DNA of 64,000 bases from Entamoeba invadens IP1. Lineage: Eukaryota; Evosea; Mastigamoebida; Endamoebidae. The DNA lies in NCBI RefSeq assembly GCF_000330505.1, contig NW_004443515.1, forward strand, positions 40,220 to 104,219. The letters are read 5' to 3'. The notes under the pieces were generated by a model. It was not told the origin of the DNA, did not search any database, and was given only the letters and a program-made list of their open reading frames with translations. How positions within the stretch are numbered: the stretch's first letter is position 1; the number at the start of each line of letters is the position of its first letter. Below are positions 44,850 to 56,660 of this stretch, piece after piece. Both the position numbers and the translations under genes were made by a program.

Positions 44850-46516
44850 TTCAATTTAATTCAATTTAATACAAAGAACAAACATCTTATGTTTTTAGTT
44901 TAGAGACAACGTAAAGACATATAACTGGATAAGACCCATCCACTGGATACATGTATCTATTTTTTCTACCCACTGGACAAACCAGTTTCTATGGATGGCA
45001 AAAATAAAAATTATATAAATAGATTATTTGTTTTTTTTGTAAACAAAATCTTATTTTCCCAAATTATTTTTTTCAATGTTTGTTAAATCAAAAAAAATAT
45101 TCAGATGTATTACAAACATTAAAACAATCGTAATTACAAATCAAAAATTTTCAAAGTACATTGTAGTATAAAAACAATGTACACATTTAAAAAAATAATT
45201 ATATTAGATCAAGACATTATTACAGAAATTATAATAAAATATCGAACTTATCAAATATCATAATATTAATTTTCACAACGTTGTAATTATATCAAAAACC
45301 ACTTTATAAACTTTCAAACAAAAACACAACCAAATTAGTTGTTTGTTTTTGTTGTATATCAAGTCGTCTATGATATCAATATTAACAAACCTCTGTTATT
45401 TCAGTGTTTTTCTTGACATTCTGATGTGTACAAATTTATTTTACATCAATACAAATGAAAACTATAATACACATTTATTAATAACATTAATAATACTGTA
45501 ATTATAATCATTTATAGAAATATACTTAACAATAAACATAAATAACATCCAAGTGATAAATGAAATATCACTTTAATTCTTTTAAACAATCTCAATTTAT
45601 TACTAAAACATACACAATAAAAATTTTATTAACAATACATGGTTAATTTATACAATTTAACATCTAAATCATTTAAATTGTTGCTAGTTTAAAAAGTCAA
45701 AACAACATAAAATGTAGTTAAACAACTTCAAATAACAACATTATCATCTAATTTAAAAAAAATATTTACTGTTGATTATGAAACAATCACGCAAATTGTG
45801 CAACAAAAAAATAATTGTTTTGAAACAGTACTGAACAAATGTACAAATCTAATTGTTATGAAACAAAAATCTGTTTGTTATGAAAAATAAGTAATTATTG
45901 TGAAACTAACTGTAGTTTTAATAAAAACATCAAAACAAACAGCAAAAAATAAGTTCGCTCTTCGAATTTTGAAATTGTGTGGTTAATATAATTAATTGTT
46001 CGTTATTGGTCCTTTAAAAGCTTCTTTTTTGATTATGAACTTATGCTCGGCCTATTTAAAAGCTTTTACAACGATTTTATATTTGTTTTTGGCTTTCTAT
46101 AAATCGTTAATTGACCTTACTCTACTTTCTTTTTGTGTTTTGTTGTTGGTATAATTTTATCCGTTCGCTGGTTCAACAGGTTGTTTCTGGTCTACATTTT
46201 CAACATACACAACAAAAAATTTTGTTGTTTGTCAAAGAATGATGGTTTTCAGGTTTTTTTATGTTAATTCATTCTCTTTGATTTTTTGAGTTTATGTCAA
46301 ACATTTGAACCTTTTCAGAAATATTCAACAAAAACACAACATCCTTTTGTCCACCCTACAACCCAAGTTTTTTAATTATAAGTTTGATATGTTCAAATTG
46401 TGAATTTTGAGTATTTACATCTGCTTGGATATTTTTGAAAATGAATAAATAATATTGATATAATAAAATATAAGTGGAGAGTTAAGCTCAATCTCACTTA
46501 GTTGGTGGAAGTGTTC
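44850..46516. other. AT-rich stretch, no gene seen
   Basis: The words CACTGGATA/CACTGGACA recur near 44925-44985; otherwise no signal is seen. The right part may be the decayed 5' half of the pogo-type element that follows. Confidence 0.4.
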
Positions 46517-47580
46517 TAATTGATGAAATTGTAGAAAGTTAAATTGAAGAAATAAGAGAAATTAAAGAAGCGTGTATAAACAATAATTGTGAGGTGTACA
46601 GTTGTGAAGAAAGTGGATTGTTGATAAATAAAAATAGATAAAACGGCAACCAAAGAAAAAAGACCAAAAGGAATTAAAGCAAACAAACGTAAAATAACCG
46701 TCATGCCAAATAGTAACGTTCAAAAAAAGAAATTGTTGGTAATGATAATGAAAAATAAAACTGCACCGATGAAATTTTTTATAACCAACAAGACAACGCA
46801 TTGACGGACGCAATTATGTTTCAAAGTTATTTGAGTTGTATGAATGACAAAATTGAAAGATAAAACAACAAACCAAATGTATTGATCAAACCTATATTGT
46901 TTATTAATGATAATTTTATGGTTATTTATTTGAAAAGTGTATAAATGGTGTTTTTTGACTATTTATTCAAACATTTGTGTTTAATTTCTATTTTAAACAC
47001 AACAAGTGTTTTTCAACCGCTGGTTCAAGGAATCATAAATTTTTTTAAAATAAATATACAGACAAAATAGAAAACATCAAATATAACGAGATTGGTATTG
47101 TTGAAAATAAAACAGACGTCTTAAATGGTTTATTTAAATTTAATCTCAATAAACAAAAGCGAACTTAGTTATTCAAATCATTAAAAAGTAGTTGAAATGA
47201 AGTGACTTAAGTAATTATTAAATATTGTTGAATAAAAACATCATTTAATCCAAATTATACAAGAATCACTTTTGAAAACAAAGAACTTTTAACAGAGTGT
47301 AAAACCACTGTACAGAAAATTAACTTGTTCAAAATGATGGTCTGTTAATTGATGATTATTTTCAAAATTGTAGTCGTGAAAATATAAAAAAATAATTTAA
47401 ATCTTAAATTGTACTGATTTATGAAAAACAAGACATGATATGCACTATTCAATAAATAAATAAACATGAAGATAGTGGTGTTATAACTAGAGTCAATATG
47501 GATAGCTTTGAATTTCAAAATGAAATTAAAGATTTTGTTGAATTGGCAAAACAACATTATCATTCAGATATTTTATTGTG
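46517..47580 (+). pseudogene. Pogo/Tigger-type (DDE_1) transposase pseudogene
   Basis: On the plus strand in shifting frames: EIREIKEACINNN, then EVYSCEESGLLINK (matching the first catalytic motif of DDE_1, usually DESG), KGIKANKRKITVMPNSNV and KKLLVMIMKNKTAPMKFF. Further on is NTTSVFQPLVQGIINFFK (about 46995-47050, matching the TSxLQPLDQGII box) and DSFEFQNEIKDFVELAKQ (near 47500). The order and spacing are those of jerky/Tigger transposases of the Tc1/mariner superfamily. The N-terminal CENP-B-like DNA-binding part is not visible. There are many stops and frameshifts, and the first Asp of DESG is Glu. Terminal repeats were not found. Confidence 0.65.
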
Positions 47581-47953
47581 ATTCAATCAAAGCCAAATGG
47601 TAATAGATTTTTTATTTATTTATTTTTTTTTATTTTTTTACTTAGTATATTAAAATGTATAGTATCAAAAAAACAGTTACAAATATTATCATAATGCATT
47701 TTCATTTAAATAAATAAATATTTTGATAAATCTAAGTAATAACCCAATTATTTACACAAATCAAAACAAAAATATAAGACTGCGATTAAAAACTTAATAA
47801 TGTTGTTGTTATTATTTTTTTGCTCCAGGTTTTATTATTTTGAATGAATTAAACCCGAATATTTAATTAAACCCGGATTATATGGTATATTTTTAAATTA
47901 ATTAACAATTATTAAAATACAAAAAATGAAAATTAGTAATTTCTCACTTAGAT

Positions 47954-48938
47954 CAGGGTCGGCCAAACGATCATGTTATTGAAAAAAAACTTAAAAAACA
48001 ATAAAATGGTAAATAACATTATCATTTTTGAAAAACAAAAAGAAAATGACAAAACACAATTATTTATACCATATGATAAAATGAAAAAAATAAAACGATA
48101 ATTTATATTAGACACAAAAGTATTTTCAAATTATTTTAAATACAATATGATAATATTTTTGTGTTGATTTAATTGTACACTAAACCTTTCAATTGTAAAT
48201 TATACAAGCAAATAAAACTTATTTAAATTTGCTTTGATAATAGTTTTTTATGGGGTGATAATAATTATTTTTACTGATTATTATCGTATTATGAATAATC
48301 GTTTTTATCAAGAAAATTATATAAAGATAAGTTTTACATTTTTTTGAAAGAAATGTGGTTTATTCAATTCAAAAAATACATTGTTAGTTTTCTATAATTG
48401 CAAAAGATAATAAAATTATTTTTATTTATTTATTTAATTTATACTATAATTTAAAAAGGACACAAATGAACTATTCAAAACCTTTGTTAAACTGACAAAT
48501 ATACATATATATAAATAACAATTAATATTAATGTGTATGTTGAAAAAGTATATTAGTTGTTCAAATAAAAATTTTAAGTTGAAATCACTAAAATTTTTAA
48601 TAATTTTTATTGGTTGTTAGTATCTTCTGTATATTACAATTATAATGAGTGAATATTATTATTTGATTTTAAAAACTCTGCATCCCATAATATCATATGC
48701 TTTTTACTGTTCAATTTTTGTTCTTTAAAACTGGATTATAACACATTGTAATGATGATTTAAACAACACAGAAATTTTGTTTAAATCGTTAACTATAGTT
48801 TTACCAATTTTTTTAAACATTTTAACAATAAAAAACTTTTTAAGTTTTTTGTTGACAACATGCTAAAACTAAAAATGAACTGACACGTATTAGAGATTGC
48901 CACGAAGTTGTTTAAAAACTGGATCTTGGCCGACCCTG
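47954..48938. mobile_element. hAT-type non-autonomous element, 985 bp
   Basis: Both ends read CAGGGTCGGCCAA inward (47954-47966 and 48926-48938), a perfect 13-bp terminal inverted repeat of typical hAT character. The element is flanked by CTTAGAT on both sides (47947-47953 and 48939-48945); hAT elements make 8-bp duplications, so one base may have changed. No transposase is present. The right-hand copy of the duplication contains the TAA stop codon of the Cys-rich surface protein gene, so the element begins immediately after that gene's stop and now provides its 3' flank. Confidence 0.85.
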
Positions 48939-48939
48939 C

Positions 48940-51009
48940 TTAGATAATCAAGAAAACGGCAAATAGAAGTATTGTGAAAATACTTTGAGAATTGTTAACA
49001 ACGTGTTCCTCTCGACTACAAGTCCCATTGTATTCTGCTGGGTATTTGTTATCATCACCAACAATTTTCTGATTTTCGCAAACGACACACATTCCTTCAT
49101 CGTTTCTTGTTACACAATCTCCTGCTTTCACACATACACCATTCTCCATTTTGTATTCATTTTCACATGTTTTGCACTTATGATTGACATCATAAAACAC
49201 ACAATTATCAACATTTTTGTAATACTCTTTACACTCCTTTTCGGTATTCACACACTCCAAACACTCTTCTGAACACTTTTTGCACTCATAATCCGCATTG
49301 AGATAATACCCCCTTTGGCACTCAACACACACTTTTCTGGTTGTATCAAAAACGTCACAGAACGATATCTCTCCACATGAATACCCATTTTCGTCTCGTT
49401 TTTTGTAATCACATGTGTCAGAACAGATGTTGCAAGTGGTTTCGATATTATAGATTGAAACTTTATTAATGGCATTGCAATTTTCTTTTGTGCATTTGAT
49501 GCACTTATTATTTGAATCTTTGTAAAATCCACTCGCACATTTAACACAGGCTCGGTAATCGTTTGGTGAAGTGCAGATTTGACACGATTCATCACATGTT
49601 TGGCATTTATCACTAACCAACACGTATCCATCTTTACATGTTAGACATTTAGAATAGTCCGATGAATCACAAGAAATACAGTTAGAATCACATTTTCTAC
49701 ATTTGCCATTGTCTATCGCATAGCCTTGCGCACACATTTCACAGATATCAGTACTCTCCGCTTGACAACTTAAACAATTTTCAGCGCATTTGTAACACTT
49801 TTTGTTGACACCATCAAGGTGATAACCATATTTACAAAGACTGCACTGCTCCAGTGCAACGCCGCTACAAGTCATACACCCTTCACTACATGCAGCACAT
49901 TTCATATCAAATACAGTATATCCTGTTTCACATTCGCTGCAAATTGGCACCGAGTTGATGATTTCAGAACACTCGGTGCAATGGTCTGGGCACTTATAAC
50001 ACTGTTGTGTGTCTTTTATCATTTTGTAGCCGTTATCCGAGTCACATTCATAGCATTTATATGGGTTTTCCGAAACACACTTTTTACACCCATTTACTTC
50101 GCATTTCATGCATTGACCATTAACTGTGGTGTATCCATCGGCACATATTTGACATTTATATGGATTCTCTGAAACACATTTTAAACACCCATTTATTGTA
50201 CATTTCATGCATTGACCATTGACAAGAGTATATCCATCTGCACATTCGTCACATTGTGAATAGTCTGAATAACAAGAAGTGCAAAGAGCCTTTTCACATT
50301 TTGTGCAATTCTTGTTGTTAAGTCCATATCCCTTTGCACATGAAGTGCAGCCGTAGGTGTCAAATCGAGTACAATATGGAACATATTCGCAACTAGTGCT
50401 GACTTGTGTATACCCATATTCACATGTGGCACAGACACCTCTTTCGATATAACTTATACAATTTGGAACATTCCACCACATGCACTGGTCATCTCTGTAA
50501 TTGTACATATCAATACAAGTTTGGCATTTTGTGACGTTTTCAGGGTCATTTTCTTGACAATTTGGAATTCGAACACATGTCGTGTTGTCCAAGTAATATC
50601 CATATTCACAAACATCGCAGTCAGAACAACTGTCAGATGCTTGTGAACAGCCTTTGTTTTCGGATGTGCAATTGACACACTTTTTGCTGTCCAAAAGTGT
50701 TGTCCCCGACATACAAGAAGTGCACACAACGTCATTGTTGTCTAACTGTTTTGTAGACAAACAGTACTCATCACCAATTACACACTTCTGGCCGTCAAAA
50801 TCAAATTTGTAACCATCTGAACATGAAGTGCATTTATTATTGTTTATTGTCTCACAGCCAACTGTTCTTTTATAAATGCACGACTTTTGGTCCTCAGATA
50901 AAATGTAATCGTCAACACACAACACACACAAATTTCCAAATACATTGGCACAATATGGTGTCGTCTGTGAGGAAACAACGATAACAAGTAAAAAAATTGA
51001 ATAGAACAT
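48940..51009 (-). CDS. Cysteine-rich surface protein, 689 aa, with hydrophobic tail
   Basis: Signal peptide MFYSIFLLVIVVSSQTTPYC, then about 640 residues of CxxC modules (for example CTKCEKALCTSCYSDYSQ and a pair of near-identical units around GQCMKC.INGCLKCVSENPYK and GQCMKCEVNGCKKCVSENPY), with no enzyme domain. The protein ends SQSIFTILLFAVFLII, a hydrophobic tail compatible with GPI attachment. This is a likely surface antigen or receptor of the Entamoeba CxxC-rich class. The frame is intact. The stop TAA at 48940-48942 lies within the target duplication of the hAT element, so the native 3' untranslated region has been displaced. Confidence 0.85.
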   Translation of the reverse strand: MFYSIFLLVIVVSSQTTPYCANVFGNLCVLCVDDYILSEDQKSCIYKRTVGCETINNNKCTSCSDGYKFDFDGQKCVIGDEYCLSTKQLDNNDVVCTSCMSGTTLLDSKKCVNCTSENKGCSQASDSCSDCDVCEYGYYLDNTTCVRIPNCQENDPENVTKCQTCIDMYNYRDDQCMWWNVPNCISYIERGVCATCEYGYTQVSTSCEYVPYCTRFDTYGCTSCAKGYGLNNKNCTKCEKALCTSCYSDYSQCDECADGYTLVNGQCMKCTINGCLKCVSENPYKCQICADGYTTVNGQCMKCEVNGCKKCVSENPYKCYECDSDNGYKMIKDTQQCYKCPDHCTECSEIINSVPICSECETGYTVFDMKCAACSEGCMTCSGVALEQCSLCKYGYHLDGVNKKCYKCAENCLSCQAESTDICEMCAQGYAIDNGKCRKCDSNCISCDSSDYSKCLTCKDGYVLVSDKCQTCDESCQICTSPNDYRACVKCASGFYKDSNNKCIKCTKENCNAINKVSIYNIETTCNICSDTCDYKKRDENGYSCGEISFCDVFDTTRKVCVECQRGYYLNADYECKKCSEECLECVNTEKECKEYYKNVDNCVFYDVNHKCKTCENEYKMENGVCVKAGDCVTRNDEGMCVVCENQKIVGDDNKYPAEYNGTCSREEHVVNNSQSIFTILLFAVFLII

Positions 51010-52404
51010 TAGATATTATTAATTCAAAGTTTTCGGTTTTTATATTAATATAATTATTTGTTAATAGTTCAAATTATTAAAACATGAAAATTTTATTAAA
51101 CACGATAATTTATTTTACTATATTTCTAATAATATGATAATATATAAAAATATAACAAGTATGTTCTAAACTTTAAGACGTGAATAATTAATTTTGAATC
51201 AAAATAAACATTAAGCATTTATAACAATATTTTAATTAAATAAATTAAAAATAAATTTTGGATTTAAACAATACTTCTTTGAAAGATGTTTTCGATATAA
51301 AAACTTGAAGTTTAATTCGGATTGAAATAAACTGGATTTCGATTATTGATAATGTTCAATTCGTATTGGTCTATTTAAATGCAAACAATTGGGAAAATTG
51401 GCACCCCATAAATACTCAATCTATATTCACTTTTAAATGTTTAAAAATGATTGGTCAAATGGTATTAAATATATTTATGTTATTAGTTATTTAGTTTTAG
51501 AATAATTATATTGAAGTGAGGCGAGAAACCCACACTTATGCCTCGGAAAATTTTGTTATTTTGCACTAATATATTTTTTGGCAAATTAAAATAAAACTCA
51601 CCTCATCCTTAGAATATTAAAATAGTTTGATAATAAAAACGTTTAGTTTTGAAACTATTAACAACTGGTTAATTGTTATAGTAAACAATAATACTTTGTT
51701 GAAATTTTTTATTTGTTAAATAATTAAAATAGTATCTATTAGTTTTCAAACTAAAAATCAAACTAATAATAAGAAACTGATGAAATAAAAAAAATATTTT
51801 ATTTTTGATGGTCAATGGGAAAAAAGCGTTGTCGTTTTGTTCAGAAGTGCTTTGTTTTTAGTAAACTTGCAAAACGATAACGTGAAAAATACGTTATTGT
51901 AATGTTAATAATCGTGGTGTAAATTTATCACACAAATTACACAGAAGTTCATTTAATAATTCGAAAAAAGATGTTGTATCAAACACATTTTGTTGAACTC
52001 CTTCTTGTTTTTTGTATGTGTTCGCGACAAAATAGTGAACTTCAATATAATAATGACAAAGTTTGTATTCATTTAAAGCGACTTATAAAAAAAGAACAAG
52101 AATTAAGTAGATGGTTTCTATGTGTTGGAAATTTAAGAAAACAACGACAAATCAACTTAGATTGTTAAAACGACTGTTTTCTAATTTATCCTTATTTACA
52201 AGTGATTGTTTATATATCGGATATTTAATGATGACTGTGATGTGTCTTTTTTATATTTTAACTACAATTGTGAATTACTAAGAAATGAAATTAAATAGAA
52301 AGCAGAAAAAACATCATTTTTTTTCAAAGAAAAATGATGTTTTTAAGTGTTAAGATTGTTACCATTTAAATATAAACACAAATAACAACAATAATATCTT
52401 AAAG
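51010..52404. other. AT-rich stretch, no gene seen
   Basis: A 65-codon plus ORF (51971-52168, MLYQTHFVELLLVFCMCS...) is not supported by any motif. Besides the hairpin at 52307-52344 nothing was recognised. Confidence 0.4.
52307..52344. terminator. Perfect 15-bp hairpin 3' of the leucine-rich-like gene
   Basis: AAAAACATCATTTTT (52307-52321) pairs with AAAAATGATGTTTTT (52330-52344) around an 8-base loop. It lies about 60 bp beyond the stop of the minus-strand gene. It could mark the transcript end or be a relic of a repeat; no test is possible here. Confidence 0.35.
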
Positions 52405-53523
52405 TCAATTTACATTTTCGAATATTTTTAATGTTATTAGATTATAAAATATAGGTTCACCTCTGTAATTCTTGATGTGTACTTCGACCAAATTACATTT
52501 GTCTGTAATGACGTTGCCAACAACATTTGTAATTTTGAGGTATTTTGTCGTAAGTGGTATTTTGAGTTCACAAAATATTATATTTTCCAACACAACTCTC
52601 TCGATATNNNNNNNNNNNNNNNNNNNNNNNNNNNNNNNNNNNNNNNNNNNNNNNNNNNNNNNNNNNNNNNNNNNNNNNNNNNNNNNNNNNNNNNNNNNNN
52701 NNNNNNNTCGAATATATTTTAGTAAATTGGACTCTCCAAGAGCATCGTTAGAGATTTTTGTCACAACACATCTTGGGGTTTTAAATTTATATAAAGAAAT
52801 GTTTTTTAAAAATGGATTTGTATGAACCTTTTTTGTTATAAAAGAGACGTGCACATTAACATTTTGAGGTAAACATCGTATCTTTGTGATCGTTTCTTCG
52901 TCAATATCTATGTTTTCCAATATATTAATTAACAAATAAAAACTAATTTTATTGTATTTTTCAAAGTCAATTTGTTCCAAAACACGTGTATAAGATGTGT
53001 CAATTCCCAAAGTTACTCGACGTAAGGTAAAGCAATTCAGAATGGTAATGATGTCATTCACATAAATAGGTCTGACTGGTGAAAAATATATAAGTTCAAT
53101 GAGTTTGTCAAATCGATCAATGTTGGTAGAAAGGCTTTGTATTTCTCTTCTGAATACATACATTTTTCTTACACGTTTTGGATACCATTCTGTGGAAAAC
53201 ACATCAAAAAAATGATTATAAAGTCCATCCCCTTCAATGTCACATGGACAACGTCTAAACTCAAACAAAAAGTTTCCAGAAGTTTCCAAGTCTGATAGGT
53301 CGCGGTAAATCTCCATTGGCAAAAATAAAGTTTCGAGACGTGGAAATATTTTTAGAATTGTTTTTATTGGTGTTGTTATCGGTAAACTATAAGGATTAAT
53401 ATATAAACTTTGGGTAATTTCAAACGCCATTTTGTTTATACAAACAAAATTGGTTATATCACTTAAGGATTTCAAATACAACAAGACATTCCGGAGGTAA
53501 AAAGGTTCGAGTTTACAAATCAT
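52405..53523 (-). CDS. Leucine-rich-like protein, short member, interrupted by a gap
   Basis: The N-terminus MICKLEPFYLRNVLLYLKSL, then FVCINKMAFEITQSLYINPY, is the same cap as in the genes at 26550 and 61566. The repeat part has hydrophobic strand-turn units (FPRLETLFLPMEIYRDLSD, CFTLRRVTLGIDTSY). The 100 Ns at 52608-52707 are an assembly gap; the frame on either side is continuous only by virtue of the arbitrary gap length, so the true middle is unknown and the listed 372 residues are not reliable. The C-terminus LITLKIFENVN ends at 52405. It is shorter than its relatives, either truly or because sequence is missing. Confidence 0.7.
   Translation of the reverse strand: MICKLEPFYLRNVLLYLKSLSDITNFVCINKMAFEITQSLYINPYSLPITTPIKTILKIFPRLETLFLPMEIYRDLSDLETSGNFLFEFRRCPCDIEGDGLYNHFFDVFSTEWYPKRVRKMYVFRREIQSLSTNIDRFDKLIELIYFSPVRPIYVNDIITILNCFTLRRVTLGIDTSYTRVLEQIDFEKYNKISFYLLINILENIDIDEETITKIRCLPQNVNVHVSFITKKVHTNPFLKNISLYKFKTPRCVVTKISNDALGESNLLKYIRXXXXXXXXXXXXXXXXXXXXXXXXXXXXXXXXXXIERVVLENIIFCELKIPLTTKYLKITNVVGNVITDKCNLVEVHIKNYRGEPIFYNLITLKIFENVN
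52608..52707. other. Assembly gap (100 N)
   Basis: Exactly 100 Ns, a scaffold-gap placeholder, fall inside the leucine-rich-like gene. The real length is unknown. Confidence 0.95.
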
Positions 53524-56099
53524 ATGATTTTTAAGTTTTGAAAATGATTTAAATATTATATATATATAAACAAATAAAAAACTCGATTATTTTATGTTTA
53601 AAAGTCATTTATAAAAAAATAACATACACAAAAATAATACAACCAATAATTTGCTAAACCTCAATATCCTTGTAATTTTTTAGTATTCTTAAAAAAAACT
53701 AATGATTTGTTTACAGTCCCTTATCAGTTATCAATGGTTTTCATTACTTTAAAAAAAATATGTAAAATAAATAAAAAAAATGCAATTTATTTTTAAGATT
53801 TATTAAATTATACAACGACTTTTTATTAGAACGAATCCAAATAATTTATATTTTTATCTATATAACAACTACATCATTTATATTACATATAATCATTTTA
53901 TTGATCATTCACTAAACCAGTGTGTTTTTGTTTATATAAATTTAATGCTTATTTGTTTTGTTTTAATTTAAACTGTGTATTTCAGTCAAAACGAGCTTTA
54001 TTACAAACACTATGTATCTTCTATTATGATAACATTATAAAAAGGGGTGTTTATACTATCTTTTTATAATTATACATAAAAATACAATATAGTTTTAATT
54101 ACACAACATTGTTATATTAATGTGATCATTTATCACTTCGATGAAATCACGTTGTTGTATAGATATGATTTATTATGCGTTATTGTGTCAAAATTATGTC
54201 TGTTGATAATAACTATTATATATAACAATTATAATTATTAAACTATCATAAATAACATGATAAATTATTAATAATATATTAATTTATTTAATTATAAATT
54301 ATAGTTTAAAGTGTTGTCATTGGTTTTGATTGTGATGTCTTCGCACTTGTTTTTTCTTTGTTTTTTATTATTCCTATACATTTACATCAAGTTTTTTGTT
54401 AGTTGCCCAAAAATTCACAATTTGAAAATGAATAAAGAGTTGCAAAATAAACATTTATTTATTAAATACAAATTTTAATTTCTAAATATATTTCATAAAA
54501 CATGTTTTGCCTTTTGTTTTTGTTTGAAAATTATAATATATTAAATTACAAACAATGAATTCATATCTTGCTTCCTTGACAGTAAAACGACGTGAATTTC
54601 TACTATCGACTACAAAACATCATGGTGATCAAAATTTATTTAAATTGACTGTTTTTATTGTCAAAGTTGATTTTATAATTTTTCTCGATTTTGCTATTTT
54701 TGAAAATGTATTAAGTTATTTTTGGTTTATTTTACACTTATTTTCTTTAAGTTTTTTTTCGAAGTCGTAACAAACAAAAGTGTCTTTTCGTCTTATCTTA
54801 TTTCTTTTACAAAAAAATAGTAAAACCCAATTTTTTAAATCATTGTATTTTTCAAAGTTTACAAAAAATCTATTTAATTTCCCTTGTTATTGTTTTTGAG
54901 ATCAATTGCATATTGAAATTTTAAGACACCTCAAAGTCTGTTATTGATTTTCTTATCTTTGTTGTTTTATGATGCAATTGATTTTGATTATTCCAGACCA
55001 GTATGTTTTACGTTGCAATTTTAGTCTTTGTTATATTTTATAATTAAATTTATTATCGTAATTAGTTGTGGACATCTCAATAAATGTTTGATCTGACTTG
55101 ATTTTGATTCAATATTTTCCATTGAACTGTGACTTGTTTCTGAAAGGATCGAGCAAAAAAAGTGAACCTTTGTTCATCCCAACTTCGACATAATATTCAC
55201 TTTTTTACTATTATTTATAACACTTTACTATATAAATTTTACTAGAACCGTCGTTTTAAAGTGTCTAGCTTTTTTGAATAAATTAAAGAATAAAAAGGTC
55301 ACATTTACATTACAATTGATTAAGATTTTTATTTTTTTACAAATTTTGATTTTTCCCGTCCTCGAATAGTTAATAGTAATAGCTTTGATCTATTTTCTAA
55401 TGATAAGACTTGTGCCATAAAACAGCAACTCGGATCAAATTAATTCCAATTAAAAGTTATTATTAATTTATTGTATTTATATAATAATTTTATTGTTTGA
55501 TTATGACTAGATGCCTGGAATCTTTGAAAGTTAGACTTTAACTTAGAGTCATTTTAACTTTATTTGTAGAACTTAAAAATACGTTTAAAAGTAGCGAGAA
55601 GAGGAAGCGAGAAATGACGTTATAAATTATTTGAAATTATTTCTTGTTTACATAGCATGTTTTTGAATAATTTAAAAATAAATTAAATTCTTGGTTCGTA
55701 TTTTTTGCAATTTGTTATTGAACTAACAAGTACAGTATGGTCATTAAACCTTATGTGAAACCTTGAGGCTTATGCGATTTTTTTGAATAATTTTTAGTAT
55801 TATTATTATTATGAAAAACCATACAAAAATAAATCAAATCGTGAGTTATTTTAGTTATTTCCATAAATATTAATAAAACAATCATTTTTATGAAAAAATA
55901 ACATCAACATCACTTTAGACGATCCAGAACAAAGTGTGTACTGATCAATGTGAACATGGATAAGATTTCTTATCTTAAACCCGATTTGTGGTTTTATGTC
56001 TCTTTGTTTTTTTAAACAATCGGGAAATGAATAAAAAATGCTGACCATGGTGTGTAATAAATTTTAAACAGTTTTCAATAAAAACGAGTTATAAGACAC
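53524..56099. other. AT-rich stretch, no gene seen
   Basis: ORFs at 54555-54770 and 55851-56048 are not credible. TACAGTATGGTCATTAAACC at 55734 looks like one end of a Tc1-type element, but a matching opposite end was not found. Confidence 0.4.
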
Positions 56100-56660
56100 T
56101 TAACAAATAACTTCTTTAGGTCTGCAACGATTGTGTCTATCTGCTCCTTTGAAAGTCTTCCAGCTGCTACACATGACAGTGCTGTGTTCAAAACTCATTA
56201 GTCGAGTGTACAATGATGGTTGCTTCAATTGCTTCCTTGTCGTCTGGTGAGAGCTTTGCTGCAATTTTCTAGTTGAGTGTGTTTTCATCGAGTAGCAGTA
56301 ATTCTCAAGTCCATTTTTCGCCTCGACTAGTTCCTTCATCTTGTCGTCCTCTGCCTTGAGCTTCTCTGCGTCTTCAACCGTTTTGTCTATTTGCTTCTTT
56401 GCAAGTCTTCCCTTGTCGTTTGTAATCCTGTTCTTCTTTTCCCTGTTGTCTTATTTTCGGCTGAGACAATTTGCATCAATGTCAATTGTGACTTCCACTT
56501 GTGGAAATCACGTGGTGCGGTTGGAATGCCACTCAACTCAAACTTGCCAAGCATGTTGCAGTGTGATGTCATGGATGCCTCGCCTTCAAAGACTTGAATG
56601 AGCACGCCTGACTAGTTGTCTGCATATGTTGACAAGATTTGTGACCAATTTACTGGATTT
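56100..56660 (-). pseudogene. HSP70 C-terminal fragment pseudogene
   Basis: The substrate-binding part of cytosolic HSP70 can be read on the minus strand: [31 protein letters not shown], then in another frame [53 protein letters not shown] and [14 protein letters not shown]. The ATPase half is missing, so it is 5'-truncated. A TAG replaces Gln after YADN, and at least three frameshifts are present. The base composition is much less AT-rich than the flanks. The parent protein is a chaperone; this copy is dead. Confidence 0.85.

Noticed and set aside
44921..44990. Repeated CACTGGATA/CACTGGACA words as a possible element end
   Set aside because: Short and not bounded by inverted repeats; could not be extended into an element.
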